Assembly: GCA_963763325.1 (NCBI GenBank)
Contig: CAVXOL010000023.1
Coordinates: forward strand, 434,001 to 498,000
DNA: 64,000 bases
Direction of reading: 5' to 3'
From: JBBECJ01 sp963763325
Lineage (GTDB): Bacteria > Chloroflexota > Chloroflexia > Thermomicrobiales > CFX8
The first letter of the stretch is position 1; the number at the start of each line of letters is the position of its first letter. Both the position numbers and the translations under genes were made by a program. Of the stretch, positions 1 to 9,677 are shown in pieces. The notes beneath the pieces were generated by a model. It was given only the letters and a program-made list of their open reading frames with translations. It was not told the origin of the DNA and did not search any database.

Positions 1-1633
1 CGTAGGCCTCGGCACCGGTGTTGTCCTTCGTGATCGGGCCACCGGACGGCTTCAGCGTCTCCGGGTCATTGCGAGTCAGGTCTTCGGAGACGACCTCCCA
101 GCTGTTGCCTTCGTCGAGCGACTTGAAAATCCGGTTACCGGCGACGTAGAGGGCATCCTGCTCGTGCTGCGACCAGAAGACTGGGAACGTCCACTGGAAG
201 CGGTACTTGAGCGACTCTGCGCCACTACCCATCCCGGCCAGCTCCGGCCAGACGGTGATGTTGCGGTGCTGGCCGGTCGTCCGGTTGTAGTGGATGAGCC
301 GGCCGTTGAAGTTGCCGGAGCCAATCGCGCCGGCGACCATGATATTGGCGTCACCCGGCTTGAGGGCGATGTAACCCGACTCGCCGCCACCTGGCTCGAA
401 CCAGTCGCGCTCGTGGATCGCGCCCTCAACCGTTGCGCTTGGGACGCTGATTGCCGAGTTGTCCTGCTGCGAACCGTAAACACGGTAGGGCAGGTTGTCG
501 TCGGTCGTGACGTGGTAGAGCTGGGCCGTCGGTTGGTTGAAGATCGTCGTCCACGAACGGCCGCCGTTCCAGGTCACGCAGGCCCCGCCGTCGTCGCCCT
601 TGATCATCCGCTGCGTGTCATTCGGGTCGATCCAGAGGTCATGCTCGTCGCCATGCCGCGATGGGACGGCCTCAAACGTCTTGCCACCGTCAATCGACTT
701 GTGAACGCCGTAGTTGAGGATCCAGACGGTGTCGGCGTCCTTCGGATCGGCGTAGATGTGCATGTAGTACCAGGCGCGGGTCCGCAGGTACGGCTCTTCA
801 CTCAGCCGCTGCCAGGTCTCGCCGCCGTCGTCGGAGCGGAAGAGCGCGCCGTCGTGCGCCTCGACCAGCGCCCAGACCCTGCCATCCCGCGCGCCGGACG
901 CCGCCAGGCCGATCTTGCCGAGCACACCTTTTGGCAACCCAGGGTTACGGGTGATCTCGTTCCAGGTGTCGCCACCGTCTGTCGTCTTCCAGATACCCGA
1001 GTCCTCACCACCGGAACGGAGGGCATGCGGATAGCGCTGGGCGTCCCAGATCGAGGCGTAGATGATCCTCGGGTTGCTCGGGTCCATCGCCAGTTCGTGC
1101 GAACCGGCGTGGTCGGACTTGTAGAGGACCTTCTCCCAGCTTTTGCCGCCGTCCTTTGAGCGGTAGACGCCACGCTCCTCGTTCGGCCCCCAGACATGGC
1201 CGAGCGCGGCGACGTAGACGAGGTCAGGGTTGGTCGGGTGGATCGCGATGTCGCCAATGTGGCGCGTCTCGGTCAGACCCATGTGCTGCCAGGTCTTGCC
1301 GGCGTCAGTCGACTTATAGACGCCGTCGCCGTGCGAGACGTTGCCACGAATCGCTGTCTCGCCCATCCCGGCGTAGATCACGTTCGGGTCTGACTCCGAA
1401 ACGGCAATCGCGCCAACGGCGGCTGTTTTGAAGAAACCGTCCGAGACGTTGCGCCAGATGACGCCGCCATCGGTCGTTTTCCAGACGCCGCCGGCGCAGG
1501 CGCCCATGTAGAACGTCGATCTGTCGGACACGTCACCGGCAACAGCGACGACACGGCCACCTCGATGCGGCCCGATCGAGCGCCACTTGAGGGATTGGAG
1601 CAAGCTTGCGTTGGCTCCGTTAGGTGTGGACAT
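1..1633 (-). CDS. Sortilin/BNR-repeat glycosyl-hydrolase-like protein (3' end off window)
   Basis: An open frame of about 544 codons runs off the left edge, so only the N-terminal half is seen. It carries repeated BNR/Asp-box and VPS10-type beta-propeller motifs (VWKTTDGG, VYKSTDAGKTW, VYRSKDGGKSWEKV, LFRSDDGGETW), followed by a conserved GSQQDN and a GGGESGY stretch. Related proteins are about 1000-1060 residues long. They are annotated as glycosyl hydrolases or sortilin-like, but the substrate is unproven. The ATG follows a GAGAAAGGG ribosome site. I see no signal peptide. It is closely related to the next gene upstream on the same strand, so the two are tandem paralogues. Unlike that copy, this one reads without frameshift. 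Confidence 0.85.
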   Translation of the reverse strand, partial: MSTPNGANASLLQSLKWRSIGPHRGGRVVAVAGDVSDRSTFYMGACAGGVWKTTDGGVIWRNVSDGFFKTAAVGAIAVSESDPNVIYAGMGETAIRGNVSHGDGVYKSTDAGKTWQHMGLTETRHIGDIAIHPTNPDLVYVAALGHVWGPNEERGVYRSKDGGKSWEKVLYKSDHAGSHELAMDPSNPRIIYASIWDAQRYPHALRSGGEDSGIWKTTDGGDTWNEITRNPGLPKGVLGKIGLAASGARDGRVWALVEAHDGALFRSDDGGETWQRLSEEPYLRTRAWYYMHIYADPKDADTVWILNYGVHKSIDGGKTFEAVPSRHGDEHDLWIDPNDTQRMIKGDDGGACVTWNGGRSWTTIFNQPTAQLYHVTTDDNLPYRVYGSQQDNSAISVPSATVEGAIHERDWFEPGGGESGYIALKPGDANIMVAGAIGSGNFNGRLIHYNRTTGQHRNITVWPELAGMGSGAESLKYRFQWTFPVFWSQHEQDALYVAGNRIFKSLDEGNSWEVVSEDLTRNDPETLKPSGGPITKDNTGAEAY

Positions 1634-1649
1634 GATGGCCCTTTCTCGC

Positions 1650-1775
1650 AGGTTGGTGGGGATCGAACCCCACCCCCAACCCCCTCCCCGACGCGGGGAG
1701 GGGGCTTTCACACGCTCGTATCTGACTCGCCCTCTCCGCGTCGGAGAGGGCCGGGTACCCTCTGGGTGGCGGGTG
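1650..1775. repeat. Cluster of GC-rich intergenic inverted repeats
   Basis: Three short palindromes lie in the gap between the two BNR genes. The first has GGTTGG/CCAACC arms around GATCGAA (about 1651-1681). The second is CCCCTCCCC at 1681-1689 pairing with GGGGAGGGG at 1695-1703. The third is CCCTCTCCG pairing with CGGAGAGGG at about 1730-1750. Each could form a hairpin and terminate transcription of the upstream gene. The sequence resembles a repeat of the type dispersed in many environmental genomes, which is from memory and not checked here. Confidence 0.6.
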
Positions 1776-1786
1776 AGGTTACTCCG

Positions 1787-4700
1787 TTACCCCACCGCCA
1801 CCACATCTGCATTCTTCACAGCGTCGTTGAACGCCTTGACATCCGTGCCAAGCACATCCTCGAGCTTGGCGAGTTGCTCGTCAACCTCGCCGGAGAGCTT
1901 CTCGAAGACTTCGTAGTACTGCTTGGCCGGCCGGGTATCGGCGTTCGAGATCATGCCCGGCAGGGCGGCCAACTTGTCGTTGAGGCCGTTCGGGAACTGG
2001 CGCGGGTCGCTGGCCTTCGGCTGGATCAGCACTTCTTCGATCGCGACCAGTTTGTCGCGCAGGGAAGTCGCCTGCTCCTTCAGACCGGCATCGCTGTTGC
2101 GCTTCGCCCAGGCGTCGAGCTGTTCCTTGGCGCTTCGGATCGTGTTGACGGCTTTGTGCGTCTCGGAGAGCTTGTCGCGGATCTGCATGTGCAGGTCGAA
2201 CTGCGCCTGCAGGTCGTCCTGACTGGCGCTGACGCGCGGATCAGCCTCGATGGCGAACTCCTGTGAGTAGGTCTTGCCATCGACCTCCAACTCGACGGAG
2301 TAGGTTCCTGGGATGGCGATCGGCCCCAGCAGTGAGTCCGGCGCCATGTCAGACCCCTTCGCGGCCGTCGCGTTGGCGTAACGCAGGTTCCAGGTGAAGC
2401 GGTTCATCCCGGCGTTGGCTGGAACCTTCAGGTTCTCGGCCGGCGCGTCCTCAGCGCTGGTCTGGCCCTCATAGCCCTCGCCGGTCACCGGCTCGGTCTC
2501 GGCCTGCTGCACCTTGTCGGTCTTGCTCTCGAAGCGCCGGATCTGATTGCCGGCACTGTCGCGGATCGTCAGCGTCAGCTTGCCCTTCGGTGCGTTCTTT
2601 GAGCCAGTAGTGGATGACGGCACCTTCTGGCGGGTTCTTGCCGGCGTCGAGGAAGGTAACGACGTTCTCGCCGTACTCGTTCGTCTTCTGGTAGCTGGTA
2701 CCCATCATGCCGCCGAAGCGCCCGTACGACTTGTGACCAAGTGGCGCGGGATCTCCCGGCCGGCCCTCGTGGCGGAATCGTTTGACGTTGCTCGGCTTGA
2801 GGACAGCCGCCGGCTGCTTCGCGAGATCGGCGTTCATCTGATACAGCGGCGAGATGTCATCCAGCACCCAGAACGAGCGACCGTGGGTAGCGGCGATCAG
2901 GTCGGTGCCCTTCACGATCAGATCGTGAATCGGGCAGACCGGCAGGTTGCCCTGGAACGGCTGCCAGTTCTCGCCGTCGTCGAACGAGATGTAGACACCC
3001 TTCTCGGTCCCGGCGTAGAGCAGCCCCTTCTGGTTGGGATCTTCGCGGATGGTCCGGGTGAAGTCGTCCTCCGGAATCCCGTTCGTGATCTTCGTCCACG
3101 TCTTGCCGTAGTCGTTGGTCTTGTAGAGGTACGGCGCAAAGTCATCATGCTTGTAGCGCGTCGCGGCGACGTAGGCGGTCTCAGCGTCGTGCGGCGAGAC
3201 CTCGATGATCGAGATCAGTGCCCGCTCCAGCCCAGGGATGCTGACCTCGGACCACTCCTTGCCACCCTCGGAGGTGTGGATTCGACCATCGTCCGACCCG
3301 GCCCAGAAGAAGCCACGCTCGTGCGGCGACTCGACGAAGGCGAAGATCGTCCCGTACGCCTCAGCGCCGGTGTTGTCGCGGGTGATCGGCCCACCGGACG
3401 GCTTCAGTGTCTCCGGGTCGTTGTGCGACAGATCCGGGCGAGAGGACGTCCCACGTCATGCCCGTCATCCGTCGAACGATGAACGACGTTCGAGGTCACG
3501 TAGAGCGTGTTCTCCTCGTGCGGCGAGAACGTGATCGGGAACGTCCACTGGAAGCGGTACTTGCAGCGCCTCCGCGCCGCGCCCCATCCCCTGGACTTCT
3601 GGCCAGACGGTGACAATGCTCGACTGATTAGTACGCCGGTCGAAGCGCAGCAGCCTGCCATTGCCCGCACCGGAACCGATCGCGCCGCCGTAGATGATAT
3701 TGTCATCGGTCGGCTTGATCGCGATGTAGCCCGACTCACCACCACCCGGCTGGAACCAGTCGTTGAGCGTGATCGCGCCACGGGCCGATGACGACGGTCC
3801 GCCGAGAGCGGTGTTGTCCTGCTGCGACCCGTAGATCGTGTACGGCGTCCGGTCGTCGGTCGTCACATGATAGAACTGCGCCGTCGGCTGGTTGTAGATG
3901 CTCGACCAGGTTCGGCGCACCGTTGAAGGTGACGTTCGCGCCGCCGTCGTTGCCCTCGATCATCCGATTCGAGTCGGTCGGGTCGATCCAGAGATCCTGG
4001 TTGTCGCCGTGCGGCGTCGGGATCGCCGTGAAGGTCTTGCCGCCGTCAACCGACTTCCAGCACTTCAGGTTCAGAATCCAGACCGTGTTCTCGTCGCTCG
4101 GGTCAGCGAAGATATGGATGTAGTACCAGGCGCGCCGCCGAAGATCGCCCTGCTCGCAGACTCGCTCCCAGGTGTCGCCACCGTCGTCCGAACGGAAGAG
4201 CGCGCCATCTTCGGCCTCGATCAGCGCCCAGATGCGGCCCGACTTGGCCGGAGAGATCGCGACGCCGATCTTACCGAGCGACGCCGGTCGGCAGCCCCGG
4301 ATTGCGAGTAATCTCCGTCCAGGTGTCTCCGCCGTCGGTCGAGCGGTAGATGCTCGAATCCGCACCACCAGAGCGCAGCGCGTGCGGATAGCGCTGTGCG
4401 TCCCAGATAGCCGCGACCAGGATTCGCGGGTTGTTGGGGTCCATCGTCAGGTCGATCGCACCAGCGTTCGGCGAGCGGAAGAGCACCTTCTCCCAACTCT
4501 TGCCGCCGTCTTTGCTGCGGAAGACGCCACGTTCCTCGTTCGGCCCCCAGACGTGACCGAGCGCCGCAACGTAGACCACATCTGGGTTCTGCGGATGAAC
4601 GCGGATCGTCGAGATCGCGTGGGTGTCCTTGAGGCCGACGTTGGTCCAGGACTTTCCGCCGTCGGTCGACTTGTAGACGCCGTCACCGTGTGAGACGTTG

Positions 4701-4981
4701 CCGCGGATGCTCGTCTCGCCGGTCCCAGCGTAAATGACGTTCGGATCTGATGGCGCGATAGCCAGCGCGCCAATCGCCGAGGTGTTGAAGTAGCCGTCCG
4801 AAACATTCTCCCAGTAGACGCCACCATCGGTCGTCTTCCAGACACCGCCGGCGCAGGCGCCGAAGAAGAAGGTCGCCTTCTCGGTCGGGTGGCCGACGAC
4901 GGCCGGAACACGCCCGCCACGGAACGGCCCAACCAGCCGCCACTCCAACGACTGCAACATCGTCTGATCGATCACTCGCAT
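1787..4981 (-). pseudogene. Sortilin/BNR-repeat glycosyl-hydrolase-like protein, frameshifted as read
   Basis: Reassembled, this would be a protein of about 1060 residues, the normal family length. The first 230 residues closely match the neighbouring paralogue (VWKTTDGG, VYKSTDGGKSWTN, GHVWGPNEERGVFRSKDGG). The middle has the GSQQDN and GGGESGY motifs, then ATHGRSFWVLDD. The last 270 residues form a helical tail (QAQFDLHMQIRDKLSETHKA). The frame changes near 4285, 3915, 3565, about 3430-3480 and 2600. The changes near 4285, 3915 and 3565 are each explained by one extra base. A start at GTG 4975 fits the GGGAGG site better than ATG 4981. It could be a decaying duplicate or a consensus artefact; the latter fits the rest of the window. 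Confidence 0.8.
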
Positions 4982-5042
4982 CCTCCCTCTCGCTCGCGAG
5001 TCCAGTTCAGCGACGGGCAGTGTCGCATAGCGCCGTCAGCTT

Positions 5043-5116
5043 GTCAGTAATCAGCTGGTCAGCCTGGTGGCGGGGTATCGACCCTTTCGATATCCACCAC
5101 CACGCTAATTACTGAC
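5043..5116. terminator. Inverted repeat after the ThDP-enzyme gene
   Basis: GTCAGTAAT at 5043-5051 pairs perfectly with ATTACTGAC at 5108-5116. An inner GGTGG/CCACC pair adds to the hairpin. It sits just past the stop of the ThDP-enzyme gene on the minus strand and before the next gene begins, which fits a terminator. There is no clear U-tract. Confidence 0.5.
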
Positions 5117-5131
5117 CGGCTGGCCGGCGGA

Positions 5132-6748
5132 CTAGCCGAACAACATTCTCCATGGGTCGGGCATTTCGCCGACGGGCACTTCGATCAGCGCTGGACGGTC
5201 GACTGCGAGCGCCTCGCGAAGCTGCCCTCGCAGCGCCTCCGGACCTTCGGCGCGGCGGCCGTCGACGCCGAATGATTCGGCGAGTTGGACGAAGTCAGGG
5301 TTGACGAGGTCAGAGCCGATCGTCCGTCCGCTGAACTGCTGTTTCTGGATCCGCCTGACATTGCCGAACGCGCCATCATTGAAGACGATCGCGATAGCGT
5401 TGATGCCGTGCGCGACAGCGGTCGAGAGTTCCTGGACGTTGTACATGAAGCCGCCATCGCCGCAGACCGCGATCACGCGCGTGTGCGGCGCGCCGACCTG
5501 CGCGCCGAGCGCCGTCGCGTATTCGAAGCCGAGTGTTCCCTGATATCCGGCCGTGACATACGTTCGCGGCCCGTAGACAGGGAAACCGGCGACGCTCCAG
5601 TAGCCAACTTGCGTCATACCGCCGATGACGACGCCGTCGTCCGGCATTTCATCTCGGATGACCCCAGCGAACGACGCCTGCGGCTGCACCTCGAAGAGGC
5701 GGTCGGTGACCCGGCTTCGTAGTTCCTCAAGCTCCTGCTCTCGCGAACTCCGCGCGCGATTGTGGCGCGGCACCCGCTCGACTAGCGCGCGAAGGCCGAG
5801 ATTGGCGTCGGCGACGATCCCGATCTCCGGTGGGTAGTTGCGGCCGATCTCGTCCGGATCGACGTCGATCTGGATGACGGTCTGGTGCGGCTTTGGCCCC
5901 CAGGGAGCCATCGGAGGAAACGAGAAACGCGTACCGACGACCAGGACAACGTCGGCGGACGGCATCAGTTCCTTGCCGGTCACCATGCTCTGCGCCAGGT
6001 AGCTCCGATCGTCAATCGCGCCCTTGCCGCCCATCGAGACGACGACGGGCGCCTGCAGCATCTCCGCCAGCTCATGCAACGTCTCGGTTGCATTGGCGCC
6101 AACGACACCGCCACCTGCCATGATCAGCGGCTGCTGGGCCTGGCCGAGCGCCTGGGCAGCCCGATCGATGAGGTCTGGATCGCCTGCAGGTCGTTCCGGG
6201 GCTTCCGGTTCGAGAAGAGTCACCTCTGCCGTCGCCTGAAGTACGTCCGGTGGGATTTCGATCTCGACCGGTCGCGGTCGTCCGGATTGAAGTTGCATGT
6301 ACGCGTCGCGAACGAGCGCTGGCACCTCTTGCGGAGACATCGCGCGGCCCGCCCATTTTGTCGCCGAGCGCACCATCGTGAGTTGATCGGGGATCTCGTG
6401 CAGCATCCCGCGTCCGACATCGATCTGGTGCGAATCGATCTGGCCGGCGATGCAGAGCACCGGAGAGTTCGTCGCGTACGCAGTCGAGAGCCCGGCGAGC
6501 GCATTCATCAACCCCGGACCCGGCACGACGAGGCATGCGCCAACCTGTCCCGTCACTCGCGCATAGCCGTCGGCCATGTATGACGTCGCTTGCTCGTGGC
6601 GCGTGTGATAGACGCGGATGTCATCGCGCGCATCGTAAAACGCATCGAATGCCCAGTCGAGCTGGACGCCGGGAAGCCCGAAAACCGTGTCGAGCCCATA
6701 CTGTCGGAGGGAGGCGACGAGCGCCTGCCCTCCAGTCATCTGTGGCAC
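5132..6748 (-). CDS. Thiamine-diphosphate-dependent enzyme, acetolactate synthase-like
   Basis: The 538-aa protein has the three-domain layout of the IlvB/benzoylformate decarboxylase family. The N-terminal domain has FGLPG and the conserved ThDP-activating Glu at about residue 52 (TRHEQATSYMADGYAR). The C-terminal domain has the ThDP/Mg motif GDGGF...FND at about 430-458. The start is placed at GTG 6748, about 7 bases after GAGAGGAC; an ATG three codons later lies too far away. Only 29 bases separate it from the upstream 199-aa gene, so the two are probably cotranscribed. There is no small regulatory subunit (ilvN) next to it. It may therefore be a decarboxylase, oxalyl- or sulfo-substrate enzyme rather than biosynthetic acetolactate synthase; sequence alone cannot settle the substrate. 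Confidence 0.88.
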   Translation of the reverse strand: MPQMTGGQALVASLRQYGLDTVFGLPGVQLDWAFDAFYDARDDIRVYHTRHEQATSYMADGYARVTGQVGACLVVPGPGLMNALAGLSTAYATNSPVLCIAGQIDSHQIDVGRGMLHEIPDQLTMVRSATKWAGRAMSPQEVPALVRDAYMQLQSGRPRPVEIEIPPDVLQATAEVTLLEPEAPERPAGDPDLIDRAAQALGQAQQPLIMAGGGVVGANATETLHELAEMLQAPVVVSMGGKGAIDDRSYLAQSMVTGKELMPSADVVLVVGTRFSFPPMAPWGPKPHQTVIQIDVDPDEIGRNYPPEIGIVADANLGLRALVERVPRHNRARSSREQELEELRSRVTDRLFEVQPQASFAGVIRDEMPDDGVVIGGMTQVGYWSVAGFPVYGPRTYVTAGYQGTLGFEYATALGAQVGAPHTRVIAVCGDGGFMYNVQELSTAVAHGINAIAIVFNDGAFGNVRRIQKQQFSGRTIGSDLVNPDFVQLAESFGVDGRRAEGPEALRGQLREALAVDRPALIEVPVGEMPDPWRMLFG

Positions 6749-6777
6749 GTTAGTGTCCTCTCGATTGGCCGAACACG

Positions 6778-7377
6778 TTATGAACGCGACTCGCGCCAGG
6801 TCTCCGAGAACGCGAGGAAGGCGGAGGAACTGGCGCCGCTGTCGTCGTCCTTCCAGCGGACTTCTCCGGTGACCTGCTGGTTGTTGACGGTGATCGTCGC
6901 AGACTTGCACGGGCAGATGACGGTCGCGAGGTCCCACTTGGTCGGGCCGACCTCGTAGTTGCTGCGCTGGATGAGTTCGTGCTGGATGATGTCCCACCAG
7001 ACCAGTTCAATGACGCCGTCGCCGGTGTTGGTGACGACGCGGTGATACCAGCGGCCGTCGCCCTCCTGGAAAAAGCGAGCGATGGTGGTGTCCATCTCGC
7101 CGAAGCCGAGCGGCTTGAAGGTGCCAAAGTGCTGAGTAAAACGATCCGCCACCAACCGGCCAACGCCGGGGTTGTCGGCATAGATCGCGTGCGGCGCCGC
7201 GTCGCCGAGACCTGACTCCTGCGGGTCAACCCAGATCAGCGTCGCATTGCCGTCTCCGTACTCCGAGTAGACACAACGCCAATACGACACGGCCGCGATG
7301 ACCTGCTCCGTTCCTGGCTTGTAGAGCGTTAGTCCCGGATTCTCGCCAGAGAACGTGATCGTCTGCTTGTCTGCCAT
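6778..7377 (-). CDS. Conserved hypothetical protein, 199 aa
   Basis: The start ATG at 7377 follows a strong GGAGGGA site. The product is soluble, with no signal peptide or membrane segment. It is rich in aromatic residues and looks beta-rich, with segments such as FFQEGDGRWYHRV, ELVWWDIIQHEL and ATVICPCKSATITV. I do not recognise a family. It ends 29 bases before the ThDP-enzyme gene on the same strand, so a shared operon and a functional link are plausible. The single CPC motif is not enough to call a metal site. Confidence 0.75.
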   Translation of the reverse strand: MADKQTITFSGENPGLTLYKPGTEQVIAAVSYWRCVYSEYGDGNATLIWVDPQESGLGDAAPHAIYADNPGVGRLVADRFTQHFGTFKPLGFGEMDTTIARFFQEGDGRWYHRVVTNTGDGVIELVWWDIIQHELIQRSNYEVGPTKWDLATVICPCKSATITVNNQQVTGEVRWKDDDSGASSSAFLAFSETWRESRS

Positions 7378-7512
7378 CGTCTGATTCCCTCCCTCGCGCT
7401 GCTGTTTGCCAATGCGGCGATTGTACGTGCAGCGACGCCGAGTTGAAGGTGACCAGACGTACAGTTTCTTCGAAGAACCGCACCACTGACCATGGCAAGC
7501 GAGGTGCGCTGC

Positions 7513-7551
7513 AACGCCACGGCCCGGAGTCGAGCTCCGGGCCGTGGCGTT
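7513..7551 (-). terminator. Perfect 16-bp hairpin after the L,D-transpeptidase gene
   Basis: AACGCCACGGCCCGGA at 7513-7528 pairs perfectly with its complement at 7536-7551 across a 7-base loop. It lies about 30 bases past the transpeptidase stop and more than 130 bases before the next minus-strand gene starts. It is the most stable simple hairpin noted in the window. Confidence 0.8.
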
Positions 7552-7582
7552 CACCGATTGGCTGATGACTGAAAGCTGACTG

Positions 7583-9028
7583 CTAGAAGTGGATGCTGAT
7601 GTAATCTCCCGGGTACATCCAGTCCCAGAAGAACGCAGCATCCTCGTTCATCAGCCCGACACAGCCGTTGGACGTAAAGCCGCCGAAGCTTGCTTCCGGC
7701 GTCCAGTAGTTCCCGTGGACGGCATAGCCGCCTTCAAGGAAGTACTGCGTGTACTCGACGTTCTCGAGGTAGTAGTAGCCCGGCGAGCCTTTAGGGATGC
7801 CGACCGTTGCGGAATCCATGATCTCGGAGCGAACCTGATGCTGGACCTGGAAGACACCAGTCGGCGTCTTCCCGTCGCGGCCAGCCGCGATGATCGCGAC
7901 ATAGACCGGATTGCTGCCATCGTAGGCGACGGCGTAGAACTGACTCAGGTTGACATCGATCCAGTGGCCGCCGAACGTCTGCGGAGGCGTTCGGAGGATG
8001 AGCGGATCGATGTAGGCTGCCGAGACGTACTCGTTGTCACCGACGACGTACCAGGCGTCGATGCCTTCGACCTCGGTGCCGCGCACAATCCCGCGGATCT
8101 CGATCGGACGACGGTTGTAAACGACATCGACTGACGGCGCGGCGGTTGCCGGTTCGGCGCGAATGCCGAGCGCATCAGTCGAGACGAAGCCCATCCAGCG
8201 GCCGGCGTTCGGGCGAAAGGCGTCCAGCAACGCGTCCTCGAAGAGGCTGCTGTTGTACTTGACGGCGTTCGGCTGCTGAGCGACCGCCGCCTGGTTAACC
8301 TTCTGATCGATCGCGTAGTCGCGGCCCAGATGGCCGAGCAGGACCTCGAACTCGGTCCCGGCGTGTTCCGGGTGGAACTCGAAGCGGGCGCGTTCGAAGT
8401 ACTGGACGGTGTAGGTCTTGCCGTCCTGCGCGTTCTTCTCCTGGAACTCCTCGGAGATCGGGTAGCCGAACTGCCAGAGACCACCGTTGTTGTCCCAGTA
8501 CTTCTTGAAGCCATAGGCGAGCCAGTGACCGGTCTCCTTGTAGAAGACGCGATCCGGGCTGTCAGCTGGCTGATTGGCCGGCAATGGCTTAAAGGCCGAC
8601 ACGTTGCGGCGCTTTTCGGCCATCCAATTGCCGAGCAACGATCCCTGAACCTCCCACTGGGTGCCTTCGTACTCCGGCCAGTGTTCGAGGCGGGCGCGCT
8701 CGAAGTACTGGACCGTCCGGCCATCTTCGATCATCGGTTCGGTGATCGGGTAGCCGAAGATCATCAGCCCGGTCGATCGCCAGGCCGTCAGGATCTCGTC
8801 GGACAGGTGGTGGCCGGTCTCCGGGAAGAACGTTCGCGTCGGCATCCCTTGCTCGTCCATCGGGATCTGGACGATTGACTCCTGCGCAGCGGCCTCCGTC
8901 GGGCGCACAACACCAGCAACAACGCCTAGCATAAAGATCGCGATGACCGCCATCCGGCCCCCGAGCGAAACGGCGGCGCGAACGCCGCCTACGACACTGC
9001 TTCTTCGACGCCCTACTGTGACCCGCAC
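7583..9028 (-). CDS. Exported L,D-transpeptidase (YkuD) with two LGFP-like modules
   Basis: L,D-transpeptidases crosslink or modify peptidoglycan outside the membrane. The C-terminal YkuD domain holds the catalytic signature: His near residue 438 (AVHGNYW), then SNGCVGL with Cys near 456. The N-terminus has a basic stretch and a hydrophobic core (MAVIAIFMLGVVAGVV) ending near AAAQE, a signal peptide. Between them are two copies of a roughly 70-residue module (ETGHxL...FGYPI.E...VQYFERAR.E..PE..GT). These resemble LGFP cell-wall repeats. GTG 9028 is chosen because it follows a GGGGGGAG site; an ATG 16 codons upstream has no such site. It is monocistronic with its own terminator. Confidence 0.88.
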   Translation of the reverse strand: MRVTVGRRRSSVVGGVRAAVSLGGRMAVIAIFMLGVVAGVVRPTEAAAQESIVQIPMDEQGMPTRTFFPETGHHLSDEILTAWRSTGLMIFGYPITEPMIEDGRTVQYFERARLEHWPEYEGTQWEVQGSLLGNWMAEKRRNVSAFKPLPANQPADSPDRVFYKETGHWLAYGFKKYWDNNGGLWQFGYPISEEFQEKNAQDGKTYTVQYFERARFEFHPEHAGTEFEVLLGHLGRDYAIDQKVNQAAVAQQPNAVKYNSSLFEDALLDAFRPNAGRWMGFVSTDALGIRAEPATAAPSVDVVYNRRPIEIRGIVRGTEVEGIDAWYVVGDNEYVSAAYIDPLILRTPPQTFGGHWIDVNLSQFYAVAYDGSNPVYVAIIAAGRDGKTPTGVFQVQHQVRSEIMDSATVGIPKGSPGYYYLENVEYTQYFLEGGYAVHGNYWTPEASFGGFTSNGCVGLMNEDAAFFWDWMYPGDYISIHF

Positions 9029-9258
9029 GAGCACTCCCCCCGGACAACATAAAACCGGCGGAACACAGACGCCCATCCCCGCGCTCCAACCATACCGACA
9101 CCTCGTTCAACGACGGACACACATACAGTTTCACCGGCGACAGACGTTCGCCGGCAGCCACCGTGTGGTCCGTCACGATCTGTACAATTCAACCGCATCT
9201 CGCCACGCGAGTGCATACAGCGCTTATTACGGATGTTCGAGCACAACGGGATGAACAG

Positions 9259-9561
9259 ATGCAGATTGCGACACAACGCGCTCGCGGGGGATTGCGCCAG
9301 GATGCGCTCTGGGCACTGGCCGAGACAGCAGCCCTCTTCCTGATCTTCATCGTTGCCTTTACTGGCCGAGATGCGCTCGGGGACGGCGTCAAGTCATTGT
9401 TGACAGTCCTCTCGATTGCTGCCGGAAGCCTCGGCGCGCTCGCCGGCGTCGTCGTTGGACGACGTGCGTTGGTTGAATCATCAAGCCGGATCCCTAGATT
9501 CGCGATCGCAGGCTGGATGGTGTTTGCTGGCGTCTACACCGTGATCCACGTGCTGTCATGA
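9259..9561 (+). CDS. Small integral membrane protein, 100 aa
   Basis: Three hydrophobic segments can be seen: one from LAETAALFLIFIVAF, one from LLTVLSIAAGSLGALAGVVVG, and a last one from FAIAGWMVFAGVYTVIHVL. I recognise no family. ATG 9259 is the most likely start, but the same frame is open upstream to a GTG at 9163, so the start is uncertain. It is divergent from the transpeptidase gene; the roughly 230 bases between them must hold both promoters, although I see no convincing elements there. Confidence 0.6.
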   Translation: MQIATQRARGGLRQDALWALAETAALFLIFIVAFTGRDALGDGVKSLLTVLSIAAGSLGALAGVVVGRRALVESSSRIPRFAIAGWMVFAGVYTVIHVLS

Positions 9562-9587
9562 TGCGTTTATCGCCATGATGCTATTGC

Positions 9588-9628
9588 GCCATCGTGCCAT
9601 AACGCGTATTCTTCATCGGCACGATGGC
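9588..9628 (+). terminator. 11-bp inverted repeat after the small membrane protein gene
   Basis: GCCATCGTGCC at 9588-9598 pairs perfectly with GGCACGATGGC at 9618-9628. An ATG in frame with the next gene falls inside the second arm (9624). That makes it an unlikely start and supports GTG 9678 for the MFS gene. Confidence 0.6.
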
Positions 9629-9677
9629 ACCGACTCCGATCGCCGGGTGGATGCCATCACAGGGAGTATCCTTCCGC

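Noticed and set aside
164..1159. A 331-codon plus-strand open frame
   Set aside because: It mirrors the BNR gene on the other strand and has no recognisable domain.
1651..1681. A T-arm-like GGGGTTCGATCCCC on the minus strand, as in a tRNA
   Set aside because: No acceptor, D or anticodon arm can be formed around it; it is a simple palindrome.
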